NCBI RefSeq assembly: GCF_006782915.1 | Contig: NZ_VCNP01000015.1 | Span: 1 to 64,000, forward strand | Direction: 5' to 3' | Length of the DNA: 64,000 nucleotides | DNA from: Streptomyces calvus | GTDB lineage: Bacteria; Actinomycetota; Actinomycetes; Streptomycetales; Streptomycetaceae | In this document: piece after piece, positions 31,992 to 41,019 of the stretch | How positions within the stretch are numbered: the stretch's first letter is position 1 | Layout: each line of letters begins with the position of its first letter | Made by a program: the position numbers and the translations under genes | Notes under the pieces: model-generated | What the model saw: only the letters and a program-made list of their open reading frames with translations | Database searches by the model: none | Told to the model about the DNA's origin: nothing

Positions 31992-34900
31992 ATGAGCAGA
32001 TACGCGATCGTCGGGATCTCCTGCCTGTTCCCCGGCGCCGGCACTCCCGAGGAGTTCCGGCACAACCTGCGCACCGGGGCGGACAGCCGCCGGGACGGGG
32101 GCGAGGAGGTCTTCGGGCCGGCGCTCGACGAGCGTGACCTCGACCCCCGCCACCGCATCACCTCCCGTCGCGGCGGGTTCGTCACCGACTTCGAGTTCGA
32201 CCCGACCGGCTACCGCCTGGACGCCGGTCACCTGGCCCGGCTGGACCGGATCTTCCACTGGTCCCTGTACGCGGCCCGGGAGGCGCTGCGCGACTGCGGC
32301 GCGGACGGGCAGTCCGCGACGCTGGCCCGCACCGCCCTGGTGATGGGCAACTACTCGTTCCCCACGCCCACTTCGGCCCAGGTGAGCGTTCCGCTGGCGC
32401 AGGAGGCCGTGCTCGCCGGGCTGCGCCGCGCGGACCTGCCCGAGCTGGCCGGACTGCCGGGCGCCCGGCCGCTGGTCGACCGGGCGTCCGTGGTGCCGGA
32501 GAACCTGCGGGTGAGCGGTTCACCGGCCTCGGTCACGGCCGCCGCGCTGGGCCTCGGCGGCCCCCGCTACTGCCTGGACGCGGCCTGCTCGTCGGCGCTG
32601 TACGCGCTCAGCCTGGCCTGCGGTCACCTCGCCTCCGGGCAGGCGGACCTGGTCCTGGCGGGCGGGGTCTGCGCCCCGGACCCGACGCTGATCCATCTGT
32701 CGTTCTCCGATCTGCACGCCTATCCGCAGGACGGGTTCAGCCAGCCCTTCGACAGCCGTTCCGGCGGGATCGTCACCGGTCAGGGCGCCGGCATGGTCGC
32801 GGTCAAGCGGCTGGCGGACGCGCTGCGCGACGGTGACCGCGTGTACGCGGTGGTGGACGGCATCGGGCTGTCCAACGACGGCTCCGGACGCCATCCGCTG
32901 GTCCCGCGCAAGAGCGGCCAGCTGGACGCGCTGGCCCGCGCCTACGCGGACGCCGGGGTGGATCCGGCCGCCGTCGACTACCTGGAGTGCCACGCCACCG
33001 GCACGCCGATCGGGGACGCCACGGAGGCGGAGTCCGTCGCCGAGTTCTTCGGCGCGCACGGCCGGGTGCCGCTGCTCGGCTCGGTCAAGGGCAACATCGG
33101 GCACCTGCTGACCGTGGCCGGTCTGAGCAGTCTGCTCAAGGTGGTGCTGGCCATGGAGGACGGCACCATCGCGCCGACGATCGGCGTCGGCCGGCCGATC
33201 TCCTCACCGGACGGGCGGGTCGGCGAGCGGTCCCTGGTGCGCACCGCGCGGCCGTGGCCGACGGGACCGGGTCCGCGCCGGGCGGCGGTGTCGGCGTTCG
33301 GGTTCGGCGGCACCAACGCGCACGTGGTGCTGTCGGACGCCACGTCCGCGTCCGCGCAGTCCGACGTCCCGGACGCCTCCCCCGCCGTGCCGCCCGCGCT
33401 GGACGTGGTGGGTCTGGGCGCGCACTTCGGGGCGTGGGAGACCGTGGACGCCTTCGAACGGGCCGTCCACCGGGGCGAGCACGATCTGCGTCCGCTGCCC
33501 GGGCAGCGCTGGCGGGGACTGGACCGCACCGACGGCGGCACCCTGGAGGAGGCGGGCCTCACCGGTGGCGCCCCGCACGGGGCGTACGTCGACGGGGTCG
33601 AGGTGGACCCGGCCGAACTGCGGGTGCCGCCGTCGGACCTGCGGATCTACAACCCGCAGCACGCGCTGATGACCAGGGTCGCCGACGAGGCGCTGCGCGA
33701 CGCGGGCTACCGGCTGGGCGCAGGGCCGGGCGACACGCCCGAGCCGCGCCGGGTGGCCGTGGTCGTGGTGACCGAGATCGAGCCGTACACGCACGCCCGG
33801 CTGAGCCGCTACGGGCTCGGGGCGTTCCTGCGCCGCGAGTTCGACGCGGCGGGCATCGACCTCACCGAGGAGCAGCGGGCGGCGCTCGCCGAGGTGTCCC
33901 GGGACGCGGTGGTCGACCCGATCGGCGCCAACGAGGTGCTCAGCTACATCGGCAACGTCATGGCCGGGCGGATCTCCTCCCGGTGGAACCTGACCGGCCC
34001 GTCCTTCACCCTGTCCGCCGACGGCGCGGGCACCGCGGAGGCGCTGGAGGTGGCACGGCTGCTGCTGCTCGACCCGGACCTGGAGGCGGTGCTGGTCGGC
34101 GCCGTCGACCTGGCCGGCTCCGCCGAGAACCTGCTGACCCGTCAGGACCTGACCGGCGAGCCGGGATTGTCGTTCGGGCGGGACGGCCGGGGCCGGCGGG
34201 TCGGTGAGGGCGCCGGTGCGCTGGTCGTCACCCGCGCGGACACCGCCGGCAACCGCGGCCGCGTGCACGCCCGGATCGACGGGACGGCCCTGCGGTACGC
34301 GCAGGCGGCCGGCACCGTGCCCGGCGCTGACGCCGGGCCGCTGGCCGAGGCGGCGCGGGCCGCGCTGGCGCAGGCGGGCGTCGACGCCGCCGACGTCGGC
34401 TATCTGGAGGCGCACGCCGACGGCACGCCGGAGACGGACCGCACGGAGATCGCCGCGCTCGCGCAGGTGTACCGCGCCGGTGCCGGCAGCACCGCCCTGG
34501 GCAGTGCCAAGGCGCAGCTCGGTGACACCGGCTGCGCCGCCGGGATGGCGGGGCTCATCCGGGCCGTGCTGTGCCTGCGGCACGCGTATCTGCCCGGCAC
34601 GCGCGGCTGGCTGCGCCCGGAGGACGATCTCGCCGAGGACTTCGCGGCGTCCGCCTTCCACGTGCCGGAGACGTCCCGGCCGTGGCTGCGCGAGCGGGCG
34701 GGGACCCGCCGGCACGCCGCGGTGAGCATGCTGGGCGCGGGCGGGGCGCACGCGCATGTCGTCCTGTCGTCGGTGCCGGACGCCGACCGCCCCCGTCCGG
34801 TGGCCGACTGGCACCGCGCGGGCGGTCCGGTGCTGCTGGCGCTGGGCGCCGGGACGGTGGACGGACTGGTCGCCGAGGCGGAGCGGTACCGCGCGCTCCT

Positions 34901-37900
34901 CGACGACGGCGCGGACCCGCGGGCGCTGGCCCGGGAGGCGGCCGGCCGGCTCGACGGCCGGCGGCTGCGGGTGGTGCTGGTCGGCCAGGACCGCGAAGGG
35001 CTGCTGAAGCAGCTGGAGTCGGTGGGCCGTGACGTGCCGGAGGCGTACGCGGCCGGACGGGAGTGGGCCACGCCGGCCGGTTCGTTCTTCACTCCCCGGC
35101 CGCTCGGTCCCGACGCCCGGGTCGCCCTGGTGTACCCGGGCGCCTTCAACAGCTATCCGGGGCTGGGCGCCGACCTGTTCCGGGCCTTCCCGGAGCTGCT
35201 GGACCGTTTCGAGGGGCAGGCCGCGGAGCCGGCCCGGATGCTGCGCGCGGCCCAGCTGTACCCGCGGTCCCGCGAGGCGCTCACCCGGACGGATCTGATG
35301 CGGCTGGAGGAACGGCTCGGCGCCGACGTGCCGTTCATGCTCGCCACCGGCACCAGCTTCGCGATCCTCTACACCGCCCTGGTGCGCGAGGTGCTGGGGG
35401 TGACCGCGCACGGCGGGTTCGGCTACAGCCTCGGCGAGTCGAGCATGCTGTTCGCGACCGGCGGCTGGGATCCGGCCGGCCGCAGCGACTCGCTGATCAG
35501 CGACAGCCCGGTCTTCCAGGACCGGCTGTGCGGACCGCGGCGCACCGTGCGGGAGGCGTGGGGTCTGCCCGCCGGGACGCCCGACGCGGCGGTGTGGGCG
35601 TCGCACATCCTGCTGTCGCCGGCGGAACCGGTGCGCGAGGCGCTCGCCCGCTACGACCGGGTGTTCCTCACCCATGTGAACACGCCGCGGGAACTGGTGA
35701 TCGCCGGTGATCCGGCGCAGTGCCGGGCGCTGATCGAGGAGGTGGGCTGCCGTGCGGCCCGCTCCCCGGTGAACGTGGTGATGCACTGCCCGGTGGTGGA
35801 CGCCGAGTTCGACGGACTGGCGCGGCTGAACGACTACCCCACCGGTTCGTTCGGCGACCTGGAGCTGTTCAGCGCGTACGACTACCGGCCGCTGCCCGCC
35901 GAGCGGCTGGCCGACTCGCCGCGGCGCATCGCGACGACGCTGCGCTCGACGATCGACTTCCCGCGGCTGGTGCGGGCGGCGTACGAGCGGGGCTACCGCT
36001 ACTTCATCGAGGTGGGGCCCGGCGCGACCTGTTCCCGGTGGATCCACGACACGCTCGGCGACGCGCCGCACATGGCCGCCTGCGTGGACCGCCGCGGGGT
36101 GCCCGCCACGACGCCGCTCGCGCATCTCGCCGCCCGGCTGGTCGGGCACGGGCTGCCGGTGGACCTGACGGCCCTGCTGGAGCGGGAGCCCGTCGCGGCC
36201 GCGGCGCCGTCCCGTCGGCTGCCGACGGTCCGGGTGGGCCTCGGCGAGCCGATCCCGGACCGCGTCGCCCGCGAGGCGGCCGCGGCCCTGTCCGCCCACC
36301 GCCCCACGGTCCCGGCGGCCTCCGCCCACCGTCCCGACGCCCCGGCGCCGACCGTCCACCGTCCCGACGCCCCGGCGCCGTCCGTCCACCGTCCCGAGGT
36401 CCCGGCGCCGTCCGCGCACCGTCCCGGTGTCCCGCCGGCCGCCGGCCGGCCCGGGTCCGCCGCCCCTGTCCCGTCCGTTCCGCCGGAGGTGCCCGCCACC
36501 ATGCCCGCCGATCCGACCCTCGAGATGCCGGAGGTCATCACCTTCGACGGGGATCCGGCCACGGTCCTGCCCTGGGCCCCGCCGGCCCCGGCCGTGCCCC
36601 GGACACCCGCCCGAGCGCACGCACCCGCACCGCCCGCACCGCAGGAACTCGCCCCGCGGGAACCCGCCCCGCACGCGCCCGTCGCGCCGGGCGCGCCCGC
36701 GGCCGCCCGTTCCGGCCGCGGTCCCGCCGCCGACCTGGTGCGGGACCTGCGCCGGGAGATCGTCGCCGCGCACGGTGTGGTGATGGAGACGCACCGCGTC
36801 CTCCAGGCGGCCACCCTGGACCGTACGGAGGCCCTGCTCACGGCGCCCGCGGCCACCGCGCCGCCCGCCCCCGCCGCAGCGCCCGCCGCCCCGCCCGCCC
36901 CGCAGGTGCCCGCGCCCCCGCCGACGCCCGCCCTGCCCCCGGCCCCGCCGGTGCCCGAGGCGGCCCGCGAGGTCCACGAGGGTGTGATCTGGAACGAGGC
37001 GGACCTGCTGGAGTTCGCCACCGGTTCGGTGGCCAAGGTGTTCGGCCCCGAGTTCGCCGAGATCGACGGCTTCCGCGCCCGGGTGCGGCTGCCGGCACCG
37101 CCGTACCACTTCGTCACCCGGGTGACCGCCCTGGACGCCGAGCCGGGCGTGCTCCGGCCGGCCCGGATCACCACCGAGTACGACGTGCCCGAGGACGCCT
37201 GGTACGCCGTCGACGGCGGTGTGCCGCCCGCGGTGACCGTGGAGTCCGGGCAGTGCGACCTGCTGCTGGTCAGCTATCTGGGCATCGACTTCCGCAACAA
37301 GGGCGAGCGGGTCTACCGGCTGCTGGACAGCTCGCTGGTCTTCCGGGGCGGACTGCCGACGACCGGGCAGACGCTGCGTTACGAGATATCCATCGACCGG
37401 TTCGTCCACCAGGGCGAGACGACCCTCTTCTTCTTCAGTTACGACTGTTACGCCGACGGCGAGCTGATCCTCGAACTCCGCGACGCCTGCGCCGGTTTCT
37501 TCAGCAAGCAGGAGCTGGACACGCCGCTCGGCATCGTCCTCACCGACCAGGACCGGGCCCGGCGCGCGGCACTGCCCAAGGGCACCTTCAAGCCGCTGGC
37601 GTACGCGCGCAAGGACCATCTCGACCGTGAAGACCTGGAGTTGCTGGCCCAGGGCCGCCCCGGTGACGTGTTCGGACCGGAGCACGCGCAGGACCCCGGC
37701 ATCAACCCGGCGCTGCGACTGCCGGACGCGCGGCTGCGGATGGTCGACGAGGTCACCGTCGACCGCAAGGGCGGCCCGTGCGAGCTGGGCCTGCTGACCG
37801 CCGTCAAGCACCTGGAGCCGGACGCCTGGTACTTCACCTGCCACTTCCCCGACGACCCGGTGCTGGCCGGTTCCCTGATCGCCGAGGGCGCGATCCAGCT

Positions 37901-39368
37901 GCTGCAGATCTACCTGATGCACCAGGGCATGCACCTCACCCTGCCGGACGCCCGCTTCCAGACGGTGCCCGGACGGCGCATCGACGTGCAGGTGCGCGGC
38001 CAGGTCACCCCGAAGGACACGGAGATCCGCTACGAGGTGGAGGTCACCGAGCTGACGCTGCTGCCCCGGCCCACCGTGATCGCCGACGTCCTCATCTACC
38101 TCGGGGACAAGCCGGTGGTGCGGATGCAGAACCTCGGTCTGCAGATCGTGGAGAAGCCGGGGACGCCGTACCGGCCGGAGACCGGTGGTGTGCCGCGGTT
38201 CCTCGGCCGCCGCAACCGGGCCGGCGAGGCCGCCATGATCAACGAACTGCACCTGGCGCACTCCGCCAAGGGCCTGCTGGACATGGCGATGGGCCCGGAG
38301 TTCGAGATCTACCGCACCTCCCGCGCTCCTTACATTCCCAACGGCGACTTCCAGTTCGTCGACCGGGTCATGTCGCTCACCGGCACCCGCGGCGACCTGA
38401 GCCCCGGCTCCGAGATGGTCACCGAGTACGACTCGCCCGAGGACGCCTGGTACTACCGGGAGAACTCCTCGCCGTCGATGCCGAACTGCGTGTACATGGA
38501 GAGCTCGCTGCAGGCCGCCATCTTCCTCGGCTACTACCTGGGGGCGACGCTGCGCGAGCCGCAGGAGGAGTACTCCATCCGCAACCTCGACGGCCGCGCC
38601 ACCCTGGTCAAGGACATCGACCTGCGCGGCAAGACGGTCCGGCACCACTCCAGGCTGCTGATGACGAGCGTCGTGTCCGGTGCCGTGCTGCAGAACTTCT
38701 CCTACGAACTCTCCGCCGACGGCGAGGTGTTCTACACCGGTGAGTCGCTCTTCGGCTACTTCGCGCCGGCCGCGCTGGCCAACCAGGTGGGCCTCGACAG
38801 CGGCAGCTACCGGCCGACGTGGATCGAGTCGGAGAAACCGGCCCCGGAGCGGGTGCGGCGCATCGAACTGGGCCCGGACTCACCGGCGTTCCGCGACCCG
38901 TCCGGTGGCGGGCTGCATCTGCCCGGCGGCCGCTTCGACCTGGTCGACCGGGTCGACCTGGTCGCGGACGGCGGCCGGCACGGCGCGGGCTATCTGCACG
39001 GCCACCGCAGCATCCGGCCCGACGAGTGGTACTTCGACTGCCACTTCCACCGCGACCCGGTGATGCCGGGCTCGCTGGGCGTCGAGGCGGTGCTGCAGGC
39101 GCTGCGCCTGTTCGTGCTGGACCAGGACCTCGCCCGCGGCATGACCCGGCCCCGCTTCGCCATGGCCACCGACGTGGAGATGTCCTGGAAGTACCGGGGT
39201 CAGATCCTGCGCGACGACCGCGAACTCTTCTTCGACGTGCACGTCAAGGAGGTCCGCAAGGAGGCGGACCGCCTGCTGCTGATCGCCGACGCGGACCTGT
39301 GGAAGCCGGGCCTGCGCATCTACGAACTCACCGACGTCGCCGTCGAGGTCCGCCCCGATGCCGGCTGA
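31992..39368 (+). CDS. PfaC-like PKS: KS-CLF-AT-DH-DH
   Basis: 2458 residues. KS about 1-440: Cys199 (CLDAACSSALYA), ECHATGTPIGD, GNIGHLLTVAG. Chain-length-factor-like KS about 460-930: the Cys position is Gly678 (FTLSADGAGTAEAL) and the third motif reads AQLGDTGCAAG, with Asp for His, so it is catalytically dead. Acyltransferase about 1020-1400, PfaB-type, Ser1146 in GFGYSLGESSM. Pro/Ala linker with five 10-residue HRPDAPAPSV-like repeats, then a helical segment. Two FabA-like double hot-dog DH domains: about 1670-2050 (His1951, CHFPDDPVLAGSL) and 2060-2450 (His2351, CHFHRDPVMPGSL). The first has Ala where DPVMPG normally has Pro. Domain order matches Pfa3-type subunits of actinobacterial/myxobacterial PUFA synthases, without the acyltransferase that makes glycerolipids. 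Expected to act with the PfaA-like protein to introduce or isomerise double bonds. Confidence 0.94.
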   Translation: MSRYAIVGISCLFPGAGTPEEFRHNLRTGADSRRDGGEEVFGPALDERDLDPRHRITSRRGGFVTDFEFDPTGYRLDAGHLARLDRIFHWSLYAAREALRDCGADGQSATLARTALVMGNYSFPTPTSAQVSVPLAQEAVLAGLRRADLPELAGLPGARPLVDRASVVPENLRVSGSPASVTAAALGLGGPRYCLDAACSSALYALSLACGHLASGQADLVLAGGVCAPDPTLIHLSFSDLHAYPQDGFSQPFDSRSGGIVTGQGAGMVAVKRLADALRDGDRVYAVVDGIGLSNDGSGRHPLVPRKSGQLDALARAYADAGVDPAAVDYLECHATGTPIGDATEAESVAEFFGAHGRVPLLGSVKGNIGHLLTVAGLSSLLKVVLAMEDGTIAPTIGVGRPISSPDGRVGERSLVRTARPWPTGPGPRRAAVSAFGFGGTNAHVVLSDATSASAQSDVPDASPAVPPALDVVGLGAHFGAWETVDAFERAVHRGEHDLRPLPGQRWRGLDRTDGGTLEEAGLTGGAPHGAYVDGVEVDPAELRVPPSDLRIYNPQHALMTRVADEALRDAGYRLGAGPGDTPEPRRVAVVVVTEIEPYTHARLSRYGLGAFLRREFDAAGIDLTEEQRAALAEVSRDAVVDPIGANEVLSYIGNVMAGRISSRWNLTGPSFTLSADGAGTAEALEVARLLLLDPDLEAVLVGAVDLAGSAENLLTRQDLTGEPGLSFGRDGRGRRVGEGAGALVVTRADTAGNRGRVHARIDGTALRYAQAAGTVPGADAGPLAEAARAALAQAGVDAADVGYLEAHADGTPETDRTEIAALAQVYRAGAGSTALGSAKAQLGDTGCAAGMAGLIRAVLCLRHAYLPGTRGWLRPEDDLAEDFAASAFHVPETSRPWLRERAGTRRHAAVSMLGAGGAHAHVVLSSVPDADRPRPVADWHRAGGPVLLALGAGTVDGLVAEAERYRALLDDGADPRALAREAAGRLDGRRLRVVLVGQDREGLLKQLESVGRDVPEAYAAGREWATPAGSFFTPRPLGPDARVALVYPGAFNSYPGLGADLFRAFPELLDRFEGQAAEPARMLRAAQLYPRSREALTRTDLMRLEERLGADVPFMLATGTSFAILYTALVREVLGVTAHGGFGYSLGESSMLFATGGWDPAGRSDSLISDSPVFQDRLCGPRRTVREAWGLPAGTPDAAVWASHILLSPAEPVREALARYDRVFLTHVNTPRELVIAGDPAQCRALIEEVGCRAARSPVNVVMHCPVVDAEFDGLARLNDYPTGSFGDLELFSAYDYRPLPAERLADSPRRIATTLRSTIDFPRLVRAAYERGYRYFIEVGPGATCSRWIHDTLGDAPHMAACVDRRGVPATTPLAHLAARLVGHGLPVDLTALLEREPVAAAAPSRRLPTVRVGLGEPIPDRVAREAAAALSAHRPTVPAASAHRPDAPAPTVHRPDAPAPSVHRPEVPAPSAHRPGVPPAAGRPGSAAPVPSVPPEVPATMPADPTLEMPEVITFDGDPATVLPWAPPAPAVPRTPARAHAPAPPAPQELAPREPAPHAPVAPGAPAAARSGRGPAADLVRDLRREIVAAHGVVMETHRVLQAATLDRTEALLTAPAATAPPAPAAAPAAPPAPQVPAPPPTPALPPAPPVPEAAREVHEGVIWNEADLLEFATGSVAKVFGPEFAEIDGFRARVRLPAPPYHFVTRVTALDAEPGVLRPARITTEYDVPEDAWYAVDGGVPPAVTVESGQCDLLLVSYLGIDFRNKGERVYRLLDSSLVFRGGLPTTGQTLRYEISIDRFVHQGETTLFFFSYDCYADGELILELRDACAGFFSKQELDTPLGIVLTDQDRARRAALPKGTFKPLAYARKDHLDREDLELLAQGRPGDVFGPEHAQDPGINPALRLPDARLRMVDEVTVDRKGGPCELGLLTAVKHLEPDAWYFTCHFPDDPVLAGSLIAEGAIQLLQIYLMHQGMHLTLPDARFQTVPGRRIDVQVRGQVTPKDTEIRYEVEVTELTLLPRPTVIADVLIYLGDKPVVRMQNLGLQIVEKPGTPYRPETGGVPRFLGRRNRAGEAAMINELHLAHSAKGLLDMAMGPEFEIYRTSRAPYIPNGDFQFVDRVMSLTGTRGDLSPGSEMVTEYDSPEDAWYYRENSSPSMPNCVYMESSLQAAIFLGYYLGATLREPQEEYSIRNLDGRATLVKDIDLRGKTVRHHSRLLMTSVVSGAVLQNFSYELSADGEVFYTGESLFGYFAPAALANQVGLDSGSYRPTWIESEKPAPERVRRIELGPDSPAFRDPSGGGLHLPGGRFDLVDRVDLVADGGRHGAGYLHGHRSIRPDEWYFDCHFHRDPVMPGSLGVEAVLQALRLFVLDQDLARGMTRPRFAMATDVEMSWKYRGQILRDDRELFFDVHVKEVRKEADRLLLIADADLWKPGLRIYELTDVAVEVRPDAG
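36297..36446 (+). repeat. Five 30-bp repeats encoding a Pro-rich interdomain linker
   Basis: Units starting at 36297, 36327, 36357, 36387 and 36417 encode HRPxxPAPSV-type decapeptides between the AT and DH parts of the PfaC-like protein. The repeat keeps frame and is likely a flexible spacer that expands by slippage. Confidence 0.85.
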
Positions 39369-39393
39369 CCACCGGCACAGCCGAGGAGCCACG

Positions 39394-41019
39394 TTGTCCA
39401 TGAGCACCACACCCGAGACGCTCCGCTGGTACGGGGACGGGTACCCGAGCACCGATCCGGCGGGGATCCACCAGGCCCTGACCAGGGTGGAGCAGCCCTG
39501 TTTCATCGTGTCGACCGCGCAGGGCGCCGGCGCGGCGGCCGGCGGCACGGCCGCCGCGGGCGGCGACGGGCCGGCGGTGCTGGCCGCCGTGCCCGCGCTG
39601 CCGCCGCACCGCCTCGGCTCGGCCGCCTTCCGCGCCGCGCACGGAGTGCGGCAGGCGTACATGGCGGGCGCGATGGCCGGCGGCATCGCCTCCGCCGACC
39701 TGGTGATCGCCCTGGCCCGGCAGGGGTTCCTCGCCTCGTTCGGCGCGGCCGGACTGCTGCCGGGCACGATCGAGCAGGCGCTGGCCCGCTTCGCCGCCGA
39801 GATCCCCGGACTGCCGTACGCCGTCAACCTCATCCACAGCCCCAGCGAGGAGCGTCTGGAGCGCGAGGCGGTCGAGCTGTTCCTGCGGCACGGGGTGCGG
39901 TGCGTGGAGGCGTCCGCGTTCCTGGGTCTGACGCCGCACCTGGTCCGCTACCGGCTGGCCGGACTGCGGCGCGACCCGTCGGGCCGGATCGTCGCCGAGA
40001 ACCGGGTCGTCGCCAAGGTGTCGCGGGCCGAGACCGCCGAGCGGTTCATGCGCCCGGCGCCCACCGCGATGGCCGAGGCGCTGCTGCGGGACGGACTGAT
40101 CACCGCCGAGCAGGCGCAGCTCGCCCACCACCTGCCGCTCGCCGACGACATCACCGTGGAGGCGGACTCCGGCGGGCACACCGACCGGCGGCCGCTCCCG
40201 GCGCTGTTCCCGGTGATCGCGCGGCTGCGCGACCAGATCCAGCACGAGCACCGCTACGCCACGCCGGTGCGCGTCGGCGCGGCCGGCGGACTGGGGACGC
40301 CGGTCGCCGTCGCCGCCGCCTTCGCGATGGGCGCCGCCTATGTGGTGACCGGCTCCGTCAACCAGTCCTGCCTGGAGTCGGGCACCTCCGCCGCCACCCG
40401 GGAACTCCTCGCGCAGGCGGAGGTGACGGACTGTGTGATGGCGCCGGCGGCCGACATGTTCGAGATGGGCGTCGAGCTGCAGGTGCTGCGCCGCGGCTCG
40501 ATGTTCCCGATGCGGGCCGCTCAGCTCTACCAGCTGTACCAGGCGTACGACGGCATCGACGCGCTGCCCGCGGTGCAGCGGGAACGGCTGGAGTCCCAGG
40601 TGTTCCGGCGGCCGCTGGAGGACGTGTGGAAGGACTGCGTGGAGTACTTCAGCCGGCGTGACCCGGACCAGCTGCGGCGCGCCGCGGACAGTCCCAAGCG
40701 GCGGATGGCCCTGGTGTTCCGCTGGTACCTGGGCATGGCGTCGCGCTGGGCGGTGACGGGGCAGCCGGACCGGGCGGCCGACTACCAGATCTGGTGCGGG
40801 CCGGCGATGGGCAGCTTCAACGCCTGGGTGTCCGGCAGCTACCTGAAGACCCCGGAGAACCGGACGGTCGCCGACGTCGCCCACCATCTGATGCGGGGCG
40901 CCGCCTTCCACACGCGCGTCGCCCAGCTGGCCACCGCGGGCGTCACCCTGCCCGCGTCGGCCGCCGACTACCGCCCGGTGCCGCTGGAGCCGGCCGCGCT
41001 GCCGGAGGCCGCCCGATGA
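39394..41019 (+). CDS. PfaD-like trans-acting enoyl reductase (FMN)
   Basis: About 541 residues, nitronate-monooxygenase-like TIM barrel with FMN site, as in PfaD and trans-AT ER proteins: RVEQPCFIVSTAQGAG near the N-terminus, GVRQAYMAGAMAGGIASADLVIAL, LPYAVNLIHSPSEERLEREAVELFL (shown here only by its LIHSP core), VRVGAAGGLGTPVAVAAAFAMGA, and MAPAADMFEMGVELQVLRRG. It would reduce selected enoyl intermediates of the synthase. TTG 39394 is preferred (GAGGAG at 39383-39388, 5 nt spacing); ATG 39400 is possible, while the upstream ATG 39358 lies inside the PfaC-like gene. The stop overlaps the next ATG (ATGA). Confidence 0.92.
   Translation: MSMSTTPETLRWYGDGYPSTDPAGIHQALTRVEQPCFIVSTAQGAGAAAGGTAAAGGDGPAVLAAVPALPPHRLGSAAFRAAHGVRQAYMAGAMAGGIASADLVIALARQGFLASFGAAGLLPGTIEQALARFAAEIPGLPYAVNLIHSPSEERLEREAVELFLRHGVRCVEASAFLGLTPHLVRYRLAGLRRDPSGRIVAENRVVAKVSRAETAERFMRPAPTAMAEALLRDGLITAEQAQLAHHLPLADDITVEADSGGHTDRRPLPALFPVIARLRDQIQHEHRYATPVRVGAAGGLGTPVAVAAAFAMGAAYVVTGSVNQSCLESGTSAATRELLAQAEVTDCVMAPAADMFEMGVELQVLRRGSMFPMRAAQLYQLYQAYDGIDALPAVQRERLESQVFRRPLEDVWKDCVEYFSRRDPDQLRRAADSPKRRMALVFRWYLGMASRWAVTGQPDRAADYQIWCGPAMGSFNAWVSGSYLKTPENRTVADVAHHLMRGAAFHTRVAQLATAGVTLPASAADYRPVPLEPAALPEAAR

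Noticed and set aside
33204-38648. 1814-codon minus-strand frame opposite the PfaC-like gene
   Set aside because: Compositional shadow of the KS-CLF-AT-DH protein.
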